A DNA stretch of 64,000 nt from positions 43,129-107,128 of the forward strand of contig JBAMJV010002051.1 in NCBI GenBank assembly GCA_037951105.1, in the 5' to 3' direction. The position numbers and the translations under genes were made by a program. Below, piece after piece: positions 41,401 through 53,400 of the stretch (the first letter of the stretch is position 1; each line of letters begins with the position of its first letter). Source of the stretch: Echinarachnius parma (lineage: Eukaryota > Echinodermata > Echinoidea > Clypeasteroida > Echinarachniidae). A model generated the notes under the pieces. It was not told the origin of the DNA, did not search any database, and saw nothing but the letters and a program-made list of their open reading frames with translations.

Positions 41401-44400
41401 ATGAATCTCTTGATAATTGATTAAAAACATTTACATTTACAGTCTTTTTTAGCAAATGCAATATTTCCATATTAGTTAATATGTTTTTTAGAAATGTTCA
41501 ATTATAACGGCTTGACATAATAAGAAGAAGCATATGATGATGTATTCATAATAACTTCTAAAAATACCTTGATAGTTATTAAACAAAGTATCCATGTAAA
41601 GGTGTTAGTTTGTATGACACAATGTTGGCCTTTTTATGCCTCCGCAACGAAGTAGCCGGAGGCATTATGTTTTCGGGTTGTCCGTCCGTCCGTACGTCCG
41701 TCCGTCCGTCCGTACGTCCCGTTCTCGTGATCGCGTTATCTCAAGAACCGATTGACGGATTTTCACCAAACTTGGGTCATGTATGTATCTTGGGGGGCCA
41801 ATGATCTGATTAGATTTTGGGGTCATGAGGTCAAAGGTCAAAGGTCACAGAGCTCATTATATATGCAAAAATAGCTCGTGATCGCGTTATCTCAAGAACC
41901 GATTGACAGATTTTCACCAAACTTGGGTCATGTATGTATCTTGGGGGGCCAATGATCTGATTAGATTTTGGGGTCATGAGGTCAAAGGTCAAAGGTCACA
42001 GAGCTCATTATATATGCAAAAATAGCTCGTGATCGCGTTATCTCAAGAACGGATTGACGGCTTCTGACCAAACTTGGGTCATGTATGTATCTTGGGGGGC
42101 CAATGATCTGATTAGATTTTGGGGTCATGAGGTCAAAGGTCAAAGGTCACAGAGCTCATTATATATGCAAAAATAGCTCGTGATCGCATTATCTCAAGAA
42201 GGGATTGACGGCTTCTGACCAAACTTGGTACATGTATGTATCTTGGGGGGCCAATGATCTGATTAGATTTTGGGGTCATGAGGTCAAAGGTCAAAGGTCA
42301 CAGAGCTCATTATATATGCAAAAATAGCTCGTGATCGCGTTATCTCAAGAACGGATTGACTGATTCTGACCAAACTTGGTACATGTATGTATCTTGGGGG
42401 GCCAATGATCTGATTAGATTTTGGGGTCATGAGGTCAAAGGTCAAAGGTCAAAGGTCGCAGAGCTCATTATATATGCAAAAATAGCTCGTGATCGCGTTA
42501 TCTCAAGAAGGGATTGACAGATTCTGACCAAACTTGGTACATGTATGTTCCTTGGAGAGCCAATGAACTGCTTAGATGTTGGGGGTCATGAGGTCAAAGG
42601 TCAAAGGTCACAGGGCTCATATGTAAAACTGAATATCAGATTTCAATCCAACTTGATACCTGAATGTATAATAGGGAACAATTGTAGTCATTAGATTTTG
42701 GGGTCATGAGGGCAAAGGTCAAGGTCACTTATAGCTCATAATTGTGATACGTCAAGATCTAAAAGACAGAGTACCATAAAAATTGAGTTGACAGAATTAA
42801 TTCTGTGTACATGTTGATTTGGGCTTGATATAAATAAATTGCGTAATGGCGGAGGCATCATTTTCGACTGCGCGCAGTCGAAGATCCATCTAGTTTAATG
42901 TTTAACCTGTTGCCTATGGGAACCGGGTAGGCCATGTACAACGTCTATGGGGATTTCATAATCTTGAAGGGAACGGGTTAATACTGGTGTTTATTTGATA
43001 TGTTATTAAACTCCTCATATATTCTATCTATACTTTATATCTCTAGGTTTTCCAAGCCAACTTTGATGCTACAACCAAGGTCACCAATCCGATCCTGAAC
43101 CCGTTCCACGCCCGCTACCTCAAGGTGGTCCCAACTAAAATCACCAATGGCATATCCAAGACGATTGAGCTCTTTACGTGCGATCCCATCTACTCTCAAG
43201 ACAGTGCACCTACTACCACAAGTAAGGAAATAAGACAATTAATTTATATACTTTTGAAAGGCTTACGTAATTGTTTTTGCATGATTGACTTTGTTATGTA
43301 TGTGTTGGTCTGTAGACATTTACTATTAGAATATGTACTCCTGCCAAGGAAGCAATAGTGGTTAAACATTTGAAACAACATTTGTAAAATGTTGGTAGTG
43401 ACAAATTATAAATACATGCATGAATTGTCCTTTCTGTCCTGCAAAAAATAACTACAGCACATGGTATGAATTTGTAAGCAGGGGGAGAGTGGCACATAAA
43501 TGGTAAGAAATTTGAAGATGTTTACCAGTGTATCAACTCATCTCTGCCATTTGTTTATGTTTAGCTTGCTTCGACCCCATGGGCTTCACCGACCGTACGT
43601 TCAACGACACCACTCTACTCAAGGTGAGCTCTGTGCAACCGTCTCCCAACAACGACCTCTTCCTTCCGGGATACGCCCGTCTCCACAATCCGAGCAACCC
43701 CTCATCCGGCTTCCAAGGATGGGTATCGGAAGACGCCCCATCCCTTGGCACTGGCAACTACTCATCGTCCGACCAGTGGTTCCAGATAGACTTTGGAGCG
43801 AGGACGACGATTTCGGGATTAACGTTGCAGGGCGTGCCGCTCGCGGATGGACGGAACGCGACGATGGACCGATTCAGTCTGTGGTTCAGCGAGGACGAGG
43901 TTGATTGGAAACCGATGCAGATGATGGGGACGTACCAGGCTAAGGTAAGTGATTAAACCCTCTTCAACCCGTTCAGGACTGATTGATTTTGCTATAACAT
44001 GTATTTTCCATGGACCCATTTCTGAACGGGTTAGATTTATCACAATTCATTGCAAATACAATTACTTCACTGTGTTTTTTTCCAAAAGTGATATCTGTGT
44101 CTTCAGACTTGTACCACTATCACTGTAGGCTTCTAACATTGATGTCAGATTTAATCACCTACTGACTATTGATTTGTACTACAATTGAAAAGCGTTCCAA
44201 CAACGAAGAATGCTCCCAAATGAGTGGAGATGTGTGTGGGCTGGAATACTATCCTCCATGTGTTACCCGGGTAAAAATAGTGTAAAGCACTTAGAGATGA
44301 TATTATACAAGTATCCTTTCAAAATTAAACCTTTCATTATTATTTTTATTATTATTACTATTATTATTATGCTTTAACTTGAATTCATATATATTTTCCA

Positions 44401-47400
44401 TCAGGTTTTGGATGGTCCAACTACGGGAGACATGGTTGTCCTGGTGGAACTGACTGATGATAATGACTCTGATATGAGAGCCCTAGACTTGCGCTACCTT
44501 CAGATCAGGGCAGAGTTCAACACCACCGACCCTGTGGGACTTCGTCTTGAGGTGTATGGATGTCCAGCGAAAGGTATGTTCTTTCTTGAGCTTGTAGTAC
44601 TGAGTAGATATAGAGTGCAGGCATGAGTTATTGTCAAAGAATCACAGGGAATGTGCCCCATTAGTGAATGTATGCCACTCATTAGTATTGGTGGCAATTT
44701 GTATATTGATTATACATTTGTAAATGTAGCAGTGTCTGTCAGTGTGAAATATTTAGAAATTGCAAGATTTCTTTTTGGTATTGCTTGGTATCTTGAATAA
44801 AAATAGATCTCTATATAATATAAATTGTATTTTTCAAGTTTGTAATTTAGATATCATATTGTGAATAATAATTCCAATATTGTTTGTTTCCCTTTAGTTG
44901 ACACTGAGTGCAAGGAAGGCTGGTCTCAATTCCAGACCTCGTGTTACAAGGTCTTCACCAACAGCAAAGTGCGGTCTGGAGCCAAGAATAAGTGTGAAAA
45001 TGAAGGTTAGTAAGAAAAATATTAACAATATCAGATAATAAGCAAGAAATTGTCATTCTTGAACTTAAATTGTGATTATATGTTATGGTTTATGTTTGTC
45101 TTTATTATTTATTATTCTACTTTATTGTTTGTGTATCTGAATATTAAAATGCCTTTCTTTATTTAATAAATGTAAACATGCATCTTTATAAAAAATTAAT
45201 TTCACATGAACGTGGGTTTATATTTACAAATTAATATTTTCTCCACAACAGGTGCTCATCTGGCAACAATCACCAGCCTCGACGAGCAAAAGTTCCTGCG
45301 AAAGTTTGTCCGCGCCTACGACGGCGCTACCGAGTACAACATCGGTTTCCGGCGCTACGGCAAGACATTCAAGTGGCTTGACGACACGTTCGTGACATAC
45401 ACGGCTTGGGCAGAGAAGAACCCGGTGTATGAGCAGTACAAGAAATGCGTGGCTATGTCGAAGAGCGCAGATGGGAAGTGGGTGTCGACCGGATGCGACG
45501 AGAAGATCGGATTCGTCTGTGAATATGAACGAGGTATGAACAGTCGGCATACATGATTGATAACATGATCAATAAGTATTATTATTATACATTTTACAAA
45601 TATCTAGGAGCTTGAATTAGTCTTCCTCTTAAACAATTCATTGAACAAATCGTTGAACTCCTAAAAATGTTAACAACAACTAGGTGGCTAAAATGGAAAC
45701 ATATCAAAAAATTAAAATGAGTGGGCGTTATACTCTTGAAAATAATTGCAATTCAGCTTTTGATTATTTCAGAAGATATTACATCTAAACTCATGTCATT
45801 AACAATCAAGATTTTTTATATTAAATATGTGAACATTACACTATGTACTTTCTTTCAGAAAATCAACTTATCTCCTAATTTGTCTTTTTATTACAAACTA
45901 TAGAAACAACTGACATATTTGCCTGCGGCGAGAACGAAGTCTCTCTCCACTGCCCGGACAACCACCACGTCAACGTAACGGGAGGCGACTGGGGCCGAAC
46001 GATGGACTGGGACGTCTGTCCACAACAGGCTGCGTTTGCCGCAGCAGCCACACCCTGCTCCTCTTACGGTACACCGGTTTACTCTGCGATTGACGACTTC
46101 ATCACTGAGTGCAGTAACGTGACGCACTGCTCGTTGCTCGCCGACACGAGCACGATTGGGTATCCTTGCTCAACTGCCGGCATGAATCTCCACATTAACT
46201 TGACGTACACCTGTGTTCGTAAGTATAGCAAGTCTTGTGAAATTTCTATTTAATTATAGTGAAAAAGTGCTTATATTTTTCGAAGGGATGGGGGAGATAT
46301 TTGCAGACTCAAGCCTAATTGCTCCCCAAAAAGGGTATCAACTTCACACATGTGTCTGTAAGTATCGAAAACTGATCTCACTATTTGCTTTGTATGTTCA
46401 TGGGTGTTTATAGAAATGGGATGAACATGTACATGTGACTGTAAATAAACTGACATTGATGTTAACATGTTTACTATGCAATTGAATAGAATGCTTGAAC
46501 GGCCATGGACGAGATTCTTTTTAGGACCATGCTAGATACCACATTCAGCATGCAGGAAAGTCCCCATCAAGGATATACAGTATATGCCTGAAAATGGCAA
46601 TGTACATGTATTCAATCGTATTCAATCTTTACAAGCTCCTATACAACTTAAATTTGCTGAACAAGTACATGCAGAGCCATTTTGTTCACCAAACATTCTG
46701 CTCAATTCGTGATCCACCTCCAAAGAACATATTAAAGTGACTTTATGTAATCTTTTGGGGCAATATTTCTATAGTTATTCTTTTTAACCCATTCGCTACA
46801 AGATTCTGAAATCCCCATAGACTTTGTGTATAACGGGTTAAAATGCTTATGGATGCTTCAGTTAACATGCTACAAATTTGTCCCAACAGAATACATGAAG
46901 TACATGCGAGCTTGTGAGGGTGACTTCCTCGAGATCGCATGTCCCGCGACCAATGAGGTCATCCACATCATGGACGCGATGTACGGCCGCACGCTCGACA
47001 ACTCGGTCTGCCCCGGCCCGGACGCCAATGTCCAGACGGACTGTCGCCTCAACACGAGTATCGCGGATGTCCAGTCGTACTGCGAGGGACAGCATTCGTG
47101 CAAGATCGCGGTCGAGGTGGAGGCGTTTGCGACTGATCCGTGTGAAGGCGTGGCCAAGTACCTGGTTGTGAACTATACCTGTGTTTCGGCTGCTCCTGTT
47201 ATTACGGATGAATGTAAGTGCAAATTTGTGTATTGTCTCATTGTTCCATTCGCAGAAGTTATGCCAATAAGTTCAAACGGATCCAACTACTTTGTATAAT
47301 CAGCGCACCAACATATCAGCATATGTGACCTTACACCACAAAACGACTGTTATGTCGCTGTGGTACTAGTAGTTTCTTTTTTATTAGCTAAAATAGTCAA

Positions 47401-50400
47401 TTTTTTTCAAAAGTTGATATTTAGGATTTTGATATTTCCTGAATAAGCATATTATCTTAATCTACCTTCTGAGATTATTTTTAAAATGCTCCAGACGTAT
47501 TCCATATCTTTTGCATTCATTTTAAAAGAGTTTGCTTAGTCCAAATTTGACAAATTATATATCATTTTAAAGGTAATGGTTTCTATTTTAATGTTATATG
47601 AAAATCAGCAAAATCAGTTTTCCCGACTTATTGGTCATTTTGTGGTTTAAGGTCACATATGGCCTGTTTATTCCTATAATACTGCAAGCCCGTGTACAAA
47701 AACTAAGTTTTTGCCAATGAACCAACTACTTGGCATACATACAACTGGAATAGACCAAAAGTATGTCAAAATAAAATGTTTCATGAGGCTATTTACAACA
47801 TTATTTATTCCTAGAGACATTGTATATATCACGTAGTATACCTCATTTAGTGAACTTGTGTGGGATGTGGGATAAACCAACCATGAATACATATAAGATT
47901 TCACATTTTATGATTGCTGACTTTTTCTAGTCGTTTTCATCTGATTAACCCGTTCACTTCGAGATTATAAAATTCCCAAAGACTTTGTACATTCCCAAAG
48001 CCATCACAGTTCATGTAAGCAAGGGGTTAATATAATCTGTACAATGTGTGATTATTTCAGATACCTACCAGGGTGAGTGCGAGGAGGGGTGGACCAAGCA
48101 TGATTCTCACTGCATCAAGGAAATCACTGGAGCAAAGTGTTCTGCAAGACTCAAAAAAGCGAACTATTAAAAAGAATGTTATCCTTTTTCTGCACCTACT
48201 TTATTTCTCTCCATACCAGTCCCGTTTATCTCTATATTGTATTTTTATATCAGATACCTACCAGGGTGAGTGCGAGGAGGGGTGGACCAAGCATGATTCT
48301 CACTGCATCAAGGAAATCACTGGAGCAAAGTGTTCTGCAAGACTCATAAAAGCGTACTATTAAAAAGAATGTTGTCCTTTTTTCTGCACCTACTTTATTC
48401 TGTCCATACCAGTCCTGTTTATCTCTATATTGTATGTTTATTTCAGATACCTACCAGGGTGAATGTGAGGAGGGGTGGACCAAGCACGATTCTCGCTGCA
48501 TCAAGGGATTCCCGGAGGGCAGCAAGACGTTCCACGAGGCAGAGGAGAGGTGCAATGACCTCCATGGACATCTGGCTGGCGTACCTGGTGATCATACACA
48601 GGTAATGCAACATTCACAAATTTACTGGTATTTTACTGATTGTACAACTTCCTAGTTCATGCTTATCAGATTTGGGACCCACGATGAGTTGTTAGATGGT
48701 TTCTTTTGAATTGTTGCTTTTGTGACAATTTTCAGACTTACTTACATTCATCAGATGATAATGACTGAACTAAATAAATATCAAGAATGTCACAGATAAG
48801 TAATTCACATGTTCAAAATACTTGGGAAACTTCAATGTATATTGTGAGTTCTCCTAATGTTAGCCTACATGTAATGTAAATGGGTTTCAAGGTAACAGGA
48901 TGTACAGAAATATGATGTTGAACCAATACAATGCATGGGAGAGATCAATTTACGAATATGATATCAATTTCGTTTTCACCCAAAAATCAAACAGCAATTC
49001 CTGAATGGCTTGATGAGTAGCTATGCCAGCACAGACTTCTGGATTGGCTGCGTGAAGACCAAGAACAACACGTGCCGCTGGCGCGATGGCGTCGGTCACA
49101 TCTTCTCCGATTTCAACTCAGCGTACATCTCGGACGGCAAACAGCGTTGCATCCACCTCAGTTCAGAGCACAGCTTCCAGTGGGAGGATGCACGGTGCAG
49201 CGATCAGAACGCATTCATCTGTCAACAAGGTAGGTTTTTGTTCTTTAAATCATTTTAAATGTTTTTCATCATTTTTATCATGAAAGCTTTGAAGATGGGT
49301 TGATGTTGGTGTAACATGCATTCTTTTTAGAGTTCTGCCTAGCATTTTGTGTGACCATCCCCGAATGGATCAAACGTAACATTACCTAGGCCTTCAAGAA
49401 ATTGCGAACAAAATCAGCAAACAAGCGAAAAAACAATTTGTTTTAAAGGCAAATTATTTTGTATAAATTAGAGCATCAAATATCACTTATCTATTATAAA
49501 TACCTAGGGATCCATTACATTATTGTTATGATAGTAATTTGACGTAGAATCGTTCTTAAAACCTAGTAGACATGTTCCTGTCGCGAGATCCTTACGCGAC
49601 GGAGCTATGTTAATTCATCCGCCATACGTTATACAGCCGTTTTTTATCGATATTTTGCGTAATTGTTTTCATTGTTTTGGGGCTCATTTTTGTTTCTGTT
49701 CCGCTATCAAACGCCATGAAATCCTGTAAGTAGAATATCAAAACATTTTAAAATGTTGCAAATGACCAAAATACGTATTTTGAGCCACTTTTGAATGCAC
49801 TGGCTCATCAGCTGGATCATATGAAGATCCATCAGACAACTCCCCTGGAGTATCGGACTAACTTTGTGTGCACATCCGCCAATAATATCGTTCAAATGAC
49901 TAGCAATTTTGCGCTTCCTGTTCAATTTCTGACTGTCAAACGAAGTAACGAACCAAGAATTTCTAGAAAATAACCACTCTTTAAAGTAAATGATATCAAT
50001 TGCCCCGTTTTTACTTGAATTCCGCTACATTAAGTGATAATCTTAATTTCTTTTTTAACATTTTTTTATTTATTTTTTTTTTTTCGGGGCACCGTTACCG
50101 ATATAACGAAACCGGGTCCCGATTGAAACGGTCGGTAACGGGTGTGATCGACCGAACCGACTCAGCCTTAAATCAAATGGGGATGGTGTGGCACGATCTG
50201 ATGGACGCTAGACTTCAAATCTAGTGGTCGTGGGTTCAAACCCGGTTGATGTCCCATCATTTATGTCCTTCAGCAAGACATTTAATCCATATTGCTGCTC
50301 TCTACCCAGGAGTATAAATGGGTTCCTGGTTGGGTGTTAATTAGCATGGGCGCTATCATATGACTGCCATTAGCTAGTATGCTCCCCGGGGAGTTGAGAT

Positions 50401-53400
50401 GGTGCGCAAGATAATTGTGCAGGTTTGAACTGTACCAGTAACAACCAGGGTAATAATACAAGCGCATAGAGACGTGCATCTGCAATGTGATATGCGCTAT
50501 AAAAACTGTTTATTATTATTGTTATTATTAAGTATTTACCTAAACATGTATACTAATCGCAGTAATAACTTATTGGTGATGATATCCTTATTTCATTCAA
50601 GACTGCGTGCTGAGCTTTGGCATGGAAGACAAGACCATCCGCAATGACCAACTGAAAGTCAGTTCTACAAAGATGCTGACGAGCCTGGACTCATTCAAGT
50701 GGGACGGACGGCTGAATGACCCCTACGGTGCCTGGGTGGCTAGTGACAAGGAAACCCAACAGTGGTTCCAGGTAAGTTAAGGGTTCAAAACTCAGGACTA
50801 GGTCTAAGGAAAATACTCTCCTTAATTCCAGTCTGGTGTAGTGTGATATCCTTAAATTTGTATTAAACTGTTACTCTTGAATACTCTGGAGAAATTGATA
50901 TGATAAACATAATCCTCTTATTGCAATTTAGTTTTAGGAATTTTAGCATGGTACAAATTGTAAGTGTATAGAAAATGCATTCCAGAAAGTAGGGGACAAA
51001 ACAAAACAGACTATACTCTTATTGTTTTATGTGTAAAGGTGAATGTATAACACTGGTAATTGTTTTCAAGTTTAAAGGAATCACATTCTTTCTTAGCTAT
51101 TTAGTTCAATTATTTCATGTCAGATCAACCTTTCAGTAAGATGTGTACTGGTTTTATAAAACTATACAATGAACTCTAATTTTAACTACAAAATATTGAA
51201 CAAGATTTGTGAAAAAGTATGAGCAACACATACATGTTAACAAATATTGTACATGAACATTTATACCCAAATGTCTCTCTTTAGATTGACTTTGAGCGAG
51301 TGATGCGTGTGAGGAAGTTCGCTACACAGGGCCATCCCAGATACGACTACTGGGTCGACCACTACTCACTTGACTACACTGTCAACGATACCATTGCTGA
51401 TGATGGTGTTTGGAACGCCTATGAAGAGGAGGGGGAGAGAAAGGTATATTGAAGATTTAATGATGATAATAATAACTGTATGTAATGTTCTATTTCTATA
51501 GTGTCTAATATGAAATTATCTCTTTACAAATACAAAATAAACTTACTTCTTAAATGTACATGTATAACCTCTTATATAATTGAGTCGATATATGCAAGAT
51601 GAAACGCATCTACTTTGTGTGCTACGGTATTCTATTGTACTAAGCACAAAAAGTAGATCTTTGTCGGTAAAAAATTACAGCAATAAAGTTGTGTTGGATT
51701 TCAAATGTGCTCAGCTAGACTAACACAATCTACCTTGCTATTATTTTGGTTACAATAAAGTTCTAATCATTGAAATTTCTAAATAAAATTAAGTTTTAAT
51801 TAAACAAATTTTCCTCATCTCTTTGTAGGTGCAAATAACAGTAATGCAATGGTTTATGCCTATCTCACGCATTTCACTTTTTTCAGCTAAAATCCTTGTC
51901 CATCCACTTGAACTAGGCCAACAAAATCCTCCCTGTTTTATTCTTACAAAAAGGATCTACTCACATAAATCTATCATGTTAATACAATTTTAACTCAACC
52001 TCTTGTCCACAGATCTTTGTTGGTAACAATGACAGTAACACAGTAGAATACGCCTACCTCAAGCATTTCATGTTTGCTCGCTACCTCCGAGTCCTGCCCC
52101 TCAACTGGACCAATGAGATCTCCCTTCGCCTTGAGGTCTATGGATGCTTCCTTGAAGGTTTGTATGAATAAAGTTTTCTGAAATATATTATATACCTATT
52201 TTGATTTGTTTTTCTTGTTTTGAATTGTAGTCTTATTTTTAAAGTTCAATTTGTTCTTTATTACTTGTTGATAAATGTAGAAAATAGACTTGTCAATTAA
52301 TTTGTGATTTAAAAATGCTATGTGCTGTGTAATTCCAGCTCTTTCCACTCAATGCCAGTGCAAATCATTTGATCTGTTTTCACTGTTAACATTTTAATTG
52401 AATGTAAACTTTAAATTCAAATTTTGTATTGAAAATAATTATTGTTCATAGAAAGATTTTGAAATCACTATTACTTGGACTTTCCCAATAGGTGGCGTTT
52501 GATTCATAAATTCCTAACTACAAATATTTCCAATTCTGTTTCTTCATTCTATCAGATGAGAAACCGGAAGTGCTAGAGGTCATCAACTCCACCAAGCTCC
52601 ACTACGAGTACAATGGAACGATCCAATGTCTCGCATTCGGCATGCCGCTTCCAAACATCACATGGATCCGCGATGGGTATCAATATGAGGGCAATGAAAA
52701 TGCAACAATTGTCTCTTACGCTATCGACGACCATCATGTTATTTCCGAGATCCAGTTCCACCCGTATTTTGACGATCGCGGCTACTACACTTGCGTAGCG
52801 AAGAACCAACATGGCAGTGACCGGTCATCATTTTACAGTCATAAAGGTACATGTATATTTTAATATCTAATTTTGTCTATGCCTTTTACTACCAGCAAAG
52901 AAATGGTTATAATTTCATTGAATTTTGTGCATAGTTTTCCACAGTTCAAATCAATTGATTTGTAGTTCCTTTGTGGAGTATTTTCCCCCATATCATCCTT
53001 CATACGTTCCTCAGTTGAATTCATCTGAAGATAATCAAGATATTAATGGGAAAAGGAAGAAAATGCTGATTTTAATATTGGTGGAAATGTTTTCAGAGGT
53101 GATGAATTTGTAGTAATGAAATGTTTGTAAAAAATGAAATTTAGAGTTATATTAATCTTTAGTAATAAGTCAAAATGTTAATTAACTGCCTTTTTCTTTG
53201 CCATCAGGACCGCCTCTGTACCTTGGTGGAAAGATTCGCTGCGATAATGAGGATCTAAAACTGCAGTGCCCTAAGGGAGAGTACATCCAAATCACCAATG
53301 CCTTCTATGGGAGGATGCACAATGAGAAATGCATCATCTATGATGACCACTACCCAACAGGTTAGCCTTCCATACTTAAAAAAAATAAATTATATAATAA

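Noticed and set aside
45858-45903. Alternative upstream acceptor for SUEL-1
   Set aside because: Using the AG at 45857-45858 runs into an in-frame TAA after six codons.
46219-46375. Apparent repeat of the SUEL-1 exon end (tgtgtctgtaagtatcg at about 46350)
   Set aside because: Only some 20 bases match around a donor-like site; could be chance.
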